Positions 8,273-15,483 of a stretch of DNA of 61,683 nt are shown here, piece by piece. The stretch is from Bacillota bacterium (lineage in GTDB: Bacteria > Bacillota > Clostridia > Lachnospirales > Lachnospiraceae), in contig JAEZLZ010000137.1 in assembly GCA_023415055.1 (NCBI GenBank), positions 1 through 61,683 of the forward strand. The letters are read 5' to 3'. The notes under the pieces were generated by a model. That model saw nothing but the letters and a program-made list of their open reading frames with translations, did not search any database and was not told where the DNA came from. The first letter of the stretch is position 1. Each line of letters opens with the position of its first letter. The position numbers were made by a program, and so were the translations under genes.

Positions 8273-8350
8273 CGAACCTGTCTTAATTCAATGGAATAAA
8301 ATGAGAAAAAAGCTAATATACATCTAGTATAAATGACCTGGAGGTGTCCT

Positions 8351-8725
8351 ATGGATAAGACAGTCCATCAAAATACGAAGATGTTTGCAGTGCTGAAGGG
8401 ACTTCTTTTTTCCTATATTATAACAGCATTCATATTGCTGCTTTTATCCTTTCTTCTGTTGAAGCTTGATCTACCGAGTGCGGTAATCAGTGGAGGAATT
8501 ATTGTTGCTTATATTATCTCTACCTTTGTTGGGGGATTCTTTGTAGGCAAGAAAGCAGAGCAAAAGAAATTTATCTGGGGATTAATCATGGGAGTATTTT
8601 ATTTTATCATTCTGATGGTTGTTTCCATCGCTATGAACAATGCAGAACCACTACCTCTTGGCAACCTTCTGACTGCTTTTCTTATCTGCAGCTTGAGTGG
8701 TATGGCAGGCGGCATGATTAGTTAG
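8351..8725 (+). CDS. TIGR04086 family membrane protein
   Basis: 124 residues from ATG 8351, which has GGAGGTG about 5 bp upstream. Four hydrophobic helices (about 15-38, 43-65, 73-95, 104-124) with the motif LKGLLFSYIITAFILLLLSF at the start and a Gly-rich end (SLSGMAGGMIS) match the TIGR04086 family (YrzE-like), commonly present in spore-forming Firmicutes. No function is known. It sits alone before a strong hairpin. Confidence 0.82.
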   Translation: MDKTVHQNTKMFAVLKGLLFSYIITAFILLLLSFLLLKLDLPSAVISGGIIVAYIISTFVGGFFVGKKAEQKKFIWGLIMGVFYFIILMVVSIAMNNAEPLPLGNLLTAFLICSLSGMAGGMIS

Positions 8726-8738
8726 CGAATAGTAGTAA

Positions 8739-8773
8739 AGGGCTGTTGCAAGATCACTATTTGCAACAGCCCT
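8739..8773. terminator. Strong 13-bp hairpin after the TIGR04086 gene
   Basis: AGGGCTGTTGCAA (8739-8751) and TTGCAACAGCCCT (8761-8773) form a perfect stem with a 9-nt loop. The downstream T tract is short (GTTGGT), so it may be a weak terminator. Confidence 0.6.
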
Positions 8774-8795
8774 GTTGGTATGATTTAGAAAAAGA

Positions 8796-8824
8796 TTGAT
8801 ATTTGATATTGAATTGATTATACT
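8796..8824 (+). promoter_or_regulatory. rmlD promoter TTGATA-17-TATACT
   Basis: Near-consensus boxes with 17-bp spacing, 79 bp before the rmlD start codon. Confidence 0.65.
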
Positions 8825-8902
8825 ATAGTTGGATTTATGGGAACAGTATGCTTTCGATTTGTATTTTCGTTCTGACAGAATAAAGAAAGGAATGGGTAAG
8901 AT

Positions 8903-9787
8903 ATGAAACGCATTATGATTACCGGGGCGTCAGGTCAATTGGGACTAGCTCTCTATCAGCTACTGAAGGAGCAAAGTCAGTATGAATTATTAAGAACCGA
9001 TGCAGCTGCAAATGAGGACGGAAGCATTCGAGCTTTAGATATAACAGATGATGCAAAAGTAAGAACCTACATAGAGAAGAACCTGCCGGAAATCATTATT
9101 AATTGTGCAGCCTTTACAGCAGTTGACCTGTGCGAAAGCCAGGAGGATAAAGCATATCAGATCAATGCACTTGGACCGAAGAACCTGGCTATTGCGGCTG
9201 AAAGAACCAATGCAAAGCTTGTTCATATATCAACAGATTATGTTTTTGACGGTTGTACTTTTGAACCTTATGAAGAGGACGCACCTACCAATCCGGTGAG
9301 TGCATATGGAAGAACCAAACAATCAGGAGATGTATTTGTCCGTGCCAACTGCAGTAAGTTTTTTATATTAAGAACAGCATGGGTCTATGGAGAAGGTAAG
9401 AATTTTGTCCGTACGATGCTGCGCTTGGCACAAAACAATCAAAAGGTCAGAGTAGTGACGGATCAATACGGTACTCCGACCAGCGCGCTGGAGCTTGCCA
9501 GAGCTATTACCTTTTTGATGGAAACAGACAGCTATGGAATCTATCATGCCACCTGTGAAGGAAGCACCACCTGGTATGACTTTGCAGTCACGATCTTTCG
9601 CATGGCCGGAATTGAAATTGAAGTAGAACCAATCACGACCGGTGAATTCTTAGCCCCGGCAAAACGGCCGATGTACTCAATTCTGGATAATAAGGCATTA
9701 CGGGAAAGACATGGTTATTATATGAAGGACTGGAAGGATGCCTTATATGAGTATATGTCGGCAGAAGGCTATTCGATAAGTGAATAA
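8903..9787 (+). CDS. rfbD: dTDP-4-dehydrorhamnose reductase
   Basis: 294 residues, the usual length for RmlD. It begins with the Rossmann NAD(P)-binding motif MKRIMITGASGQLG, followed by NCAAFTAVD, HISTDYVFDG and the catalytic YGRTK (YxxxK) motif, and RTAWVYGEGKNFVRTML. RmlD reduces dTDP-4-dehydro-6-deoxy-L-mannose to dTDP-L-rhamnose using NADPH for cell-wall polysaccharide synthesis. Here it is not beside rmlA, rmlB or rmlC, so the rest of the pathway must be elsewhere. RBS AAAGGAATGGG precedes ATG 8903. Confidence 0.92.
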   Translation: MKRIMITGASGQLGLALYQLLKEQSQYELLRTDAAANEDGSIRALDITDDAKVRTYIEKNLPEIIINCAAFTAVDLCESQEDKAYQINALGPKNLAIAAERTNAKLVHISTDYVFDGCTFEPYEEDAPTNPVSAYGRTKQSGDVFVRANCSKFFILRTAWVYGEGKNFVRTMLRLAQNNQKVRVVTDQYGTPTSALELARAITFLMETDSYGIYHATCEGSTTWYDFAVTIFRMAGIEIEVEPITTGEFLAPAKRPMYSILDNKALRERHGYYMKDWKDALYEYMSAEGYSISE

Positions 9788-9904
9788 CCCCTTAAGTTAT
9801 GTGATTCGCCGGAATAAGGCGGAGTTTTCGGACAAACTATATATAAGTGAAATAGATATATGACTATACTGCAAAGATAGCAGCTGAAAGGTTAGAGGTG
9901 CTTT

Positions 9905-10645
9905 ATGAGATATGAAGAATTTACAATAGAAGGTCGCAATGCGGTTATGGAAGCATTTCGCGCAGGGAAGACCATAGATCGCTTGTTTGTCTTAGATGGT
10001 TGTCAGGACGGACCAATTAAGTCGATCATTCGGGAAGCAAAGAAGACCGATGCGATTATTACCTTTGTGAAGAAGGAGCGCTTGGATCAATTGTCCTCCA
10101 CAGAGAAGCACCAGGGGGTTATTGCCTATGCTGCTGCTTATGAATATGCCGAGGTAGAGGACATTCTGAATGCTGCCAAAGAAAAGGGAGAACCGCCGTT
10201 TATCGTTTTATTGGACAGCATAGAGGACCCGCATAATTTAGGTGCGATTATTCGTACTGCACATCAGGCAGGTGCACATGGTGTGATTATACCAAAACGT
10301 CGTGCGGTTGGTCTGACTGCAACGGTGGCAAAAACTTCTGCCGGAGCAATTAATTATCTTCCGGTTGCGAAGGTCACAAATCTTTCTACTACGATTGAGG
10401 AGCTCAAGGAGCAAGGCCTCTGGTTCGTTTGTGCGGATATGGATGGAGAGCTGATGTACCGTATGAATTTAAAAGGACCGATTGGTCTGGTCATCGGTAG
10501 CGAGGGTGAAGGTGTCGGAAGACTTATAAAGGAAAAATGCGACTTCACTGCAAAGATACCGATGTTTGGCAAGGTGGATTCCCTAAATGCTTCTGTTGCA
10601 ATGGGTGTATTAGCATATGAAATAGTCAGACAAAGAATGAGCTAG
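9905..10645 (+). CDS. rlmB: 23S rRNA 2'-O-methyltransferase RlmB (TrmH family)
   Basis: 246 residues. The N-terminal substrate-binding domain (FTIEGRNAVMEAFRAGKTID) is followed by the SPOUT catalytic domain with the three TrmH motifs: DPHNLGAIIRTAHQAGAHGV, LVIGSEGEGVGRL and MFGKVDSLNASVAMGVLAYE. RlmB methylates Gm2251 (E. coli numbering) of 23S rRNA in the peptidyl-transferase centre. Its place just before sigH is conserved in Firmicutes (yacO-sigH region), which supports the name. RBS GAGGTG before ATG 9905. Confidence 0.93.
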   Translation: MRYEEFTIEGRNAVMEAFRAGKTIDRLFVLDGCQDGPIKSIIREAKKTDAIITFVKKERLDQLSSTEKHQGVIAYAAAYEYAEVEDILNAAKEKGEPPFIVLLDSIEDPHNLGAIIRTAHQAGAHGVIIPKRRAVGLTATVAKTSAGAINYLPVAKVTNLSTTIEELKEQGLWFVCADMDGELMYRMNLKGPIGLVIGSEGEGVGRLIKEKCDFTAKIPMFGKVDSLNASVAMGVLAYEIVRQRMS

Positions 10646-10675
10646 TAAGGGATAAAGGGTAGGAGGTTGCCTATC

Positions 10676-11308
10676 GTGGGAACTACGACAAAGTACGATA
10701 CGCTTTCAGATGAAGAGATCGTAGAATTAATTAAGCACGGAGATCAGCCAGCAGTGGACTATCTGATGGAGAAGTACAAATACCTTGTACGCAGTAAAGC
10801 GAAAGCGCTGTTCCTAATCGGTGGAGACAGGGACGATCTGATTCAGGAGGGAATGATTGGGTTATATAAGGCAATCAGGGATTATCAGGCAGGAAAGGAT
10901 AATTCCTTCTTTAACTTTGCCGATTTATGTGTATCAAGACAAATCTTTAGTGCAATCAAGGCTTCCAACCGTAAAAAGAATATTCCTCTCAATACCTACA
11001 TATCGCTGTATGCCCCTGCTTATGGGGAAAGTGGCGATGCGGAGGAGAAGGAAACTTTGGTTGACATAATTCACCAGAAAAAAGTATCGAATCCGGAAGA
11101 ATTAGTTATTGACAAAGAGAATACTAGTATGATAGAATATGAACTTGTAAGGCGTCTGAGCGACCTAGAGAAACAAGTTTTGGGACTATATATGCAGGAT
11201 TTAAAGTATATTCAGATAGCGGAAGTTCTTGGTAAAGAACCTAAGACAATCGACAATGCATTGACTAGAATTAAGACAAAATTAAATCAGTTACTCAAGG
11301 AAATTTAG
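10676..11308 (+). CDS. sigH: Sporulation sigma factor SigH
   Basis: 210 residues from GTG 10676. AGGAGG at 10661-10666 abuts the in-frame TTG 10667 but is an ideal 9 bp from this GTG, so the GTG is preferred. Sigma70 region 2 (YKYLVRSKAKALFLIGGDRDDLIQEGMIGLYKAIRDY) and region 4 (LSDLEKQVLGLYMQDLKYIQIAEVLGKEPKTIDNALTRIK) are clear. SigH directs early-sporulation genes, with Spo0A, in stationary phase. It follows rlmB by 30 bp and is followed by tRNA-Thr. Confidence 0.93.
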   Translation: MGTTTKYDTLSDEEIVELIKHGDQPAVDYLMEKYKYLVRSKAKALFLIGGDRDDLIQEGMIGLYKAIRDYQAGKDNSFFNFADLCVSRQIFSAIKASNRKKNIPLNTYISLYAPAYGESGDAEEKETLVDIIHQKKVSNPEELVIDKENTSMIEYELVRRLSDLEKQVLGLYMQDLKYIQIAEVLGKEPKTIDNALTRIKTKLNQLLKEI

Positions 11309-11323
11309 TTCAAGGCTTACGAT

Positions 11324-11396
11324 GCTGTTGTAGCTCAGCTGGTAGAGCACCTCATTGGTAATGAGGAGGTCAGCAGTTCAAGTCTGCCCAACAGCT
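11324..11396 (+). tRNA. tRNA-Thr (anticodon GGT)
   Basis: A 73-nt cloverleaf: acceptor GCTGTTG/CAACAGC, D stem GCTC/GAGC, anticodon stem CCTCA/TGAGG with loop TTGGTAA (GGT at 11357-11359), and T arm with TTCAAGT loop. The outermost T-stem pair is A11372 with C11388, a mismatch. CCA is not encoded. Confidence 0.95.
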
Positions 11397-11408
11397 TAAT
11401 GTAAATAA

Positions 11409-11452
11409 AGGGTTGTAGCGATTTTTGAAAAGTCGTTACAACCCTCTTTTCT
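11409..11452 (+). terminator. Terminator after tRNA-Thr
   Basis: AGGGTTGTAGCGA (11409-11421) pairs TCGTTACAACCCT (one mismatch; to 11445), followed by CTTTTCT. It ends the sigH/tRNA-Thr transcript and may also serve the convergent tspO gene. Confidence 0.8.
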
Positions 11453-11495
11453 ATCCTTTACATCATATTAGAGCATCGTTTATTCTATTTGATAG

Positions 11496-11969
11496 CTAAT
11501 TTGCTTTATTAAGCAAATATATGGAGAAATTTAAGTAGGCAGCAAATATACACCATAATAGGTATGGTATTTGTAAATAAGCTGAGATGGGTCGTATTTT
11601 ATAAAACTTATAGATCATAATGCAGATACAAAGGATTAACGCTATAAGCCATAGGAATGCGAATAAATAATTTTGATAGTTAAAGAAGATGATAGACCAG
11701 ATAAAATTAAAAAGTAATTGAATCGCATACCAATTCAATGCAGATTGTTTCATTGGACTATCCGATGTATAAATTAGATAGGATGATATTCCCATCAAGA
11801 TATATAATACTGTCCATATGATACCAAAAAGAAAAGCTGGTGGAGCAAAATCTGGTTTTATGATTTGACTGTAAACAGACATAGCATCCTTAGTAAGAAA
11901 TGCAGAGAGACCCCCAACGGCAAGCGGAATAAAGATACAAATTATGAAAGAGATAAATTTTTTAAACAT
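11496..11969 (-). CDS. tspO: TspO/MBR family tryptophan-rich sensory protein
   Basis: 157 residues with five membrane helices, the family norm. Signature blocks: IPLAVGGLSAFLTK, then KPDFAPPAFLFGIIWTVLYI with the conserved Pro-Pro-x-x-x-x-Trp, SALNWYAIQLLFNFIWSIIFF, and PYLLWCIFAAYLNFSIYLLN. TspO proteins bind porphyrins and act in stress and tetrapyrrole handling. The stand-alone gene is convergent to tRNA-Thr. The start ATG 11969 has only a weak ribosome site (AGGTTATATTT). Confidence 0.9.
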   Translation of the reverse strand: MFKKFISFIICIFIPLAVGGLSAFLTKDAMSVYSQIIKPDFAPPAFLFGIIWTVLYILMGISSYLIYTSDSPMKQSALNWYAIQLLFNFIWSIIFFNYQNYLFAFLWLIALILCICIMIYKFYKIRPISAYLQIPYLLWCIFAAYLNFSIYLLNKAN

Positions 11970-12160
11970 AAATATAACCTCAGTTTGTTTGTATTATTCT
12001 ATTTCTATATAGGGATTTTCATGCATAAATACGGTAAGATATTCCAGAGACAGAATTCAGAGAATAAAAAAATATATATAGAAGCAATCATAGCAGAGAT
12101 TTCATCATACTTTAATAGATAGGATGAGATATTAATTCAAATATTAGGAGGGCAAGGCTT

Positions 12161-12622
12161 ATGACTGGTATGTTTTATATAATTTTATTTTTTATTATAG
12201 TGTCGCTTTTGATGTCCATGATTCGTAATCAAAGCAGAAATTACAGAGACAGAGGATCGAACGATCATAATCAAAATCATTATCAGAATATGGATCAATC
12301 GATGTACGCCGGGTCGGCAGATATGAACTTTAACGGTGTTCCGGATTTCATGGAGGCCCATTCGATGGACCGGGATCATGATGGGATACCGGATCACCTG
12401 GAGCAAAATATGATAGATTCAGACCATGACGGTATTCCGGATAGCATGGATCCGAATCCAAATTCTTTTGACAGTAGCAACGATGTCGGTGGCTTCTTTG
12501 ATAACGTCAGTAACTTTGATAGCGGAAGTAGCTTTGATTCAGGCAGCAGCTTTGATAACGGAAGCATAGATTGTGGCAGCAGCTTTGATACAGGTAGCTC
12601 TGACTTCGGTGGCGGACAATAA
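12161..12622 (+). CDS. Membrane-anchored protein with DHDGIPD calcium-binding repeats and Ser/Asp/Gly tail
   Basis: 153 residues. One N-terminal membrane helix (GMFYIILFFIIVSLLMSMI), then thrombospondin type-3-like repeats: DMNFNGVPDFMEA, DRDHDGIPDHLEQ and DSDHDGIPDSMDPNPN (about residues 54-100), a known calcium-binding pattern. The last 50 residues are low complexity, with SSFDSG/SSFDNG/SSFDTG repeats. This suggests a small envelope protein with Ca2+-binding loops outside the cell; no specific family is recognised. AGGAGGG lies 8 bp before ATG 12161. Confidence 0.75.
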   Translation: MTGMFYIILFFIIVSLLMSMIRNQSRNYRDRGSNDHNQNHYQNMDQSMYAGSADMNFNGVPDFMEAHSMDRDHDGIPDHLEQNMIDSDHDGIPDSMDPNPNSFDSSNDVGGFFDNVSNFDSGSSFDSGSSFDNGSIDCGSSFDTGSSDFGGGQ

Positions 12623-12682
12623 TGGAAAAACAGAATGGAAATAGATACCTTATAATTGTTTGAAAAAATATGAAACTTTATG

Positions 12683-12712
12683 TTGACAAACTAGGGGTTA
12701 TCATAATATAAT
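12683..12712 (+). promoter_or_regulatory. tRNA-Pro promoter TTGACA-18-TATAAT
   Basis: Both boxes match consensus; the -10 ends 35 bp before the tRNA. A GTCCG/CGGAC hairpin follows at about 12722-12734, in the 5' leader. Confidence 0.75.
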
Positions 12713-12746
12713 AACTTTGCTGTCCGAAACGGACGGCAAAAAATAT

Positions 12747-12821
12747 CGAGGCGTGGCTCAGCTTGGCTAGAGCGCTGCGTTAGGGACGCAGAGGTCGCAA
12801 GTTCAAATCTTGTCGCCTCGA
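12747..12821 (+). tRNA. tRNA-Pro with anticodon AGG
   Basis: A 75-nt cloverleaf. The acceptor CGAGGCG/CGCCTCG with C1-G72 and discriminator A73 are proline identity features. D stem GCTC/GAGC, anticodon stem CTGCG/CGCAG (12775-12779, 12787-12791), loop TTAGGGA with AGG at 12782-12784, T loop TTCAAAT. Bacterial tRNA-Pro usually has T, G or C at the wobble position; here it is A34. Confidence 0.93.
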
Positions 12822-12850
12822 TTTTTTCTATAAAGGCATAAAAACAGAAG

Positions 12851-12877
12851 CGAGGATATTACGTCCTCGATTTTTTT
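12851..12877 (+). terminator. Terminator of tRNA-Pro
   Basis: CGAGGA-tattacg-TCCTCG followed by A and seven T. A second perfect hairpin, TATATCACAGGA with TCCTGTGATATA, follows at 12877-12907. Confidence 0.8.
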
Positions 12878-12931
12878 ATATCACAGGAAATTGCGTCCTG
12901 TGATATAAAAGCACTCTGTGCAGGGTGCACA

Positions 12932-13015
12932 CCTCAGCGGGAAACGCATAAATGCGTTAGGAAGTTTTTGCTGCGCAAACCGCATGGGCGTGAAGTGTCA
13001 GCTTGCTGACACTTT
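12932..13015. repeat. Dispersed hairpin-rich repeat, copy 1
   Basis: Core begins CCTCAGCGGGAA, contains hairpin ACGCAT-aa-ATGCGT (12944-12957), then TAGGAAGTTTTTGCT, CCGCA and the hairpin AAGTGTCAGC-tt-GCTGACACTT (12993-13014). The same order of blocks recurs at 25594-25697. It lies in an array of hairpins that fills 12851-13094. No ORF with a ribosome site is present. Confidence 0.65.
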
Positions 13016-13059
13016 GTTCTTTCAAAAAGAACTCCGTATTGCTGACTACATAAAAAATC

Positions 13060-13094
13060 AGAGTCTGCTGCAAATGAATTTTGCAGCAGACTCT
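13060..13094. terminator. Bidirectional terminator between tRNA-Pro region and GNAT
   Basis: AGAGTCTGCTGCAAA (13060-13074) pairs TTTGCAGCAGACTCT (13080-13094), a 15-bp perfect stem. A T run follows on the plus strand and TTTTTTAT on the minus strand. It should end the leftward acetyltransferase gene that stops at 13135. Confidence 0.8.
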
Positions 13095-13134
13095 TTGATA
13101 TGTGCTCCTGCAGGCGCACGTTTAAGTAGTTATT

Positions 13135-13713
13135 TTATTCCTGCTGTAGCAACTGGGTGATCGGGAGGACAGGCTCTGGCTGTGCAGGATGCTCGCCTAA
13201 CATCTTCTCCATCCAGATCATATCATACCAGGTGCCGAATTTGTAACCACACTTTGTAAAGTGAGCCACCTTCTTATAACCTAGACGCTCATGAAAGAGC
13301 GTGCTGGCATTGGTTAGATGAGCATCTTCGGTAGTTGTATAAGCAATACAGGCATTCAAATTAAGGATATGCTGCTTCTTCAGAAGATCCTCCAGAGCAT
13401 AGTAGAGCTTCTTTCCATAACCTATTCCCTGGCTTTCCGGACTAAGGTAAATCGTCGTTTCAACCGCCCAGTCGTAAGCTGCCCGCGTTTTAAAGGCGGA
13501 TGCATAAGCATAGCCGATGATCTTGCCTTCCACGATCGCTACCAAATAAGGAAATTTTTTCTGTATCTGGGTGATGCGGTCAGCAAACTCATTCACCGAT
13601 GGTACGTCATATTCGAAGGTAATTGCGGTATCGGTGATATAAGGAATATAAATATTAAGTAACTCCTGAGCATCTGATGTTGTAGCCATTCGTATTGTTA
13701 GGTCTGTCTGCAT
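13135..13713 (-). CDS. GNAT N-acetyltransferase, phosphinothricin acetyltransferase-like
   Basis: 192 residues. TIRMATTSDAQELLNIYIPY at the start, ITFEYDVPSVNEF, IIGYAYASAFKTRAAYDW, the acetyl-CoA loop PESQGIGYGKKLYYALEDLL and the C-terminal ERLGYKKVAHFTKCGYKFG block all match the PAT/YwnH subgroup of GNAT enzymes, which acetylate small amines such as methionine sulfoximine or phosphinothricin. The actual substrate is not known. GAAGGAAAAGAC precedes the ATG at 13713. Confidence 0.88.
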   Translation of the reverse strand: MQTDLTIRMATTSDAQELLNIYIPYITDTAITFEYDVPSVNEFADRITQIQKKFPYLVAIVEGKIIGYAYASAFKTRAAYDWAVETTIYLSPESQGIGYGKKLYYALEDLLKKQHILNLNACIAYTTTEDAHLTNASTLFHERLGYKKVAHFTKCGYKFGTWYDMIWMEKMLGEHPAQPEPVLPITQLLQQE

Positions 13714-14009
13714 GTCTTTTCCTTCCTTCTATCATAATCGTATGAAATATTCGTAATCTTTTCCCCGTTAATCCTAGGCTTTCAGGGACGTCACCCAAAT
13801 AATTATCTTGTATTATAGTATATTTGTCCAAGAATTTCCACTAAATTTCAATGGAATATTGTGCTAAGAATTTCCTTCTGATAAAATAGTGTATTAGAAT
13901 AATATAGCAATCAAGATGTTGGCCATGATCAAATTTTCTTCAGTTAAGATAGAAGCTGGGTCAATGTTAAAATAAGTTTATGAAAAATATTAGAGAGGCG
14001 GACTATGGA

Positions 14010-14432
14010 ATGGAAAGCAATATAATTTATGATCATAACCTCAATGTGGCTGATTATAATCAGCTGCGCTCCTCAGTCGGTTGGAATGCAATTCCCGAGA
14101 AGCAGGCACTAGCAGGGCTGACAAGAAGCGATTTCATCATTGCAGCAAAGGATGGAGATAGGACAGTTGGTATGTCCAGAGTATTAACCGACGGAGGCAG
14201 TGTTGTCCTGATCCTTGATGTGGTGGTCCATCCGGAATATCAGGGGTTCGGGATCGGAAGAGCCTTGATGCAGTCAGTGATGGATTATGTTAATCAAAGA
14301 ATTGGTCAGGGCGAATTAAGTAATGTCCATTTGATGGCGGCAAAGGGGAAAGAAGGCTTTTATAAGGAATTTGGCTTTGAAGAGCGCCCAAATGATAAGA
14401 GTGGTGCTGGCATGACCCAATGGATTCGTTGA
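14010..14432 (+). CDS. GNAT family N-acetyltransferase
   Basis: 140 residues from ATG 14010, chosen because AGAGAGGCGG lies about 8 bp upstream; the in-frame ATG 13980 has no ribosome site. Motif A (VVVHPEYQGFGIGRALMQSVMDYV) is complete, followed by LMAAKGKEGFYKEFGFEERP with the usual Tyr/Phe-rich motif B. It is the short type seen as YhbS/RimI-like acetyltransferases of unknown substrate. It is followed by the DUF1848 gene after 74 bp. Confidence 0.85.
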   Translation: MESNIIYDHNLNVADYNQLRSSVGWNAIPEKQALAGLTRSDFIIAAKDGDRTVGMSRVLTDGGSVVLILDVVVHPEYQGFGIGRALMQSVMDYVNQRIGQGELSNVHLMAAKGKEGFYKEFGFEERPNDKSGAGMTQWIR

Positions 14433-14506
14433 GAAGTGTAAGCATTATACGTTGCTGTCTTCATGAAATAATTACTGAGTCAGGGACATAGGAAACGGAG
14501 GCTGGA

Positions 14507-15436
14507 ATGATACTATCTGCATCCCGCAGAACCGATCTGCCGGGCTATTATTCAGAATGGTTTATGAATCGAATCAGGGAAGGGTATGCTTTGTATCGCA
14601 ATCCGATGAATCATGCGCAGGTGTGCAGAGTTGATCTGTCGGTAGAGAACATTGACGGGATTGTATTCTGGACTAAGGATCCACTTCCCATCCTTGAGAA
14701 ACTGGAGGAGCTTGACCGAAGAGGGTATACTTATTATTTTCAGTTTACGTTAACGCCCTATGGTCTGCCATATCGTCAGGAAAAGAGCTGCGGCACAGAT
14801 ATAAAATCGATTCTCTATGGCAAAGAGATAGAACCGAACCTGAGGGATAAACAGGACATTCTTCTTACCTTTCAGCAATTATCTGATCGGCTTGGCCAGG
14901 ATAGAGTGCTATGGAGATATGACCCGATTATTTTAAGCGATACCTTTCCAGTCGAGTATCATTTGCAGCAGTTTGAATATCTTTGCAGAAAGCTTACCGG
15001 GTATACAAAGGTATGTACGATTAGCTTTGTAGATCTTTACAGTAAAATAAATAAAAGGATAAAAGGTCAGGCGGTAAGAGCGATAACAACGGAGGATATG
15101 CACCAGCTGGCAACAGAGCTGGTACAGATTGCTAAGCCATACCATATTGAACTTCGTGCCTGCTGTGAGGCGGTTGATCTGTCGGCGGATGGCATAAAAC
15201 CGGCGGCATGTATTGATAAGGAAATATTCGAACTCATTCATGGCCATTCCATTAACGCCAGAAAGGATAAGAGCCAGAGGAGTGGCTGTTGCTGTGTAAA
15301 GAGTGTGGACATCGGCACCTATAATACCTGTCGGAACGGTTGCATTTACTGCTATGCGAATCATAGCGAGGCATCCATTGCTAAAAACTGTTTAGAACAT
15401 GATCCGACGTCTCCGATGATGATCGGTACTTTATAA
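14507..15436 (+). CDS. DUF1848 protein with C-terminal cysteine cluster
   Basis: 309 residues. It begins MILSASRRTDLPGYYSEWF and contains GIVFWTKDPLPILEKL, QFTLTPYG and VLWRYDPIILS, all typical of DUF1848. The C-terminus carries SGCCCVKSVDIGTYNTC followed by GCIYCYA, a radical-SAM-like CxxxCxYC arrangement, here at the C-terminal end; other cysteines (RACCEAVD, AACIDKE) may help bind a metal cluster. Function unknown; a distant relation to spore photoproduct lyase-like and other Fe-S enzymes has been proposed by similarity of the cluster only. GGAGGC precedes the ATG. Confidence 0.85.
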   Translation: MILSASRRTDLPGYYSEWFMNRIREGYALYRNPMNHAQVCRVDLSVENIDGIVFWTKDPLPILEKLEELDRRGYTYYFQFTLTPYGLPYRQEKSCGTDIKSILYGKEIEPNLRDKQDILLTFQQLSDRLGQDRVLWRYDPIILSDTFPVEYHLQQFEYLCRKLTGYTKVCTISFVDLYSKINKRIKGQAVRAITTEDMHQLATELVQIAKPYHIELRACCEAVDLSADGIKPAACIDKEIFELIHGHSINARKDKSQRSGCCCVKSVDIGTYNTCRNGCIYCYANHSEASIAKNCLEHDPTSPMMIGTL

Positions 15437-15483
15437 AAATATGAGAATAAAGCTACTGCATGGCGGTAGTAAGAGGGTGTGTT

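Noticed and set aside
12877..13094. CRISPR array
   Set aside because: Hairpins there differ from each other and are not regularly spaced identical repeats.
12918..13160. 80-codon ORF across the repeat
   Set aside because: It runs through hairpins of the dispersed repeat and into the acetyltransferase; no start context or family.
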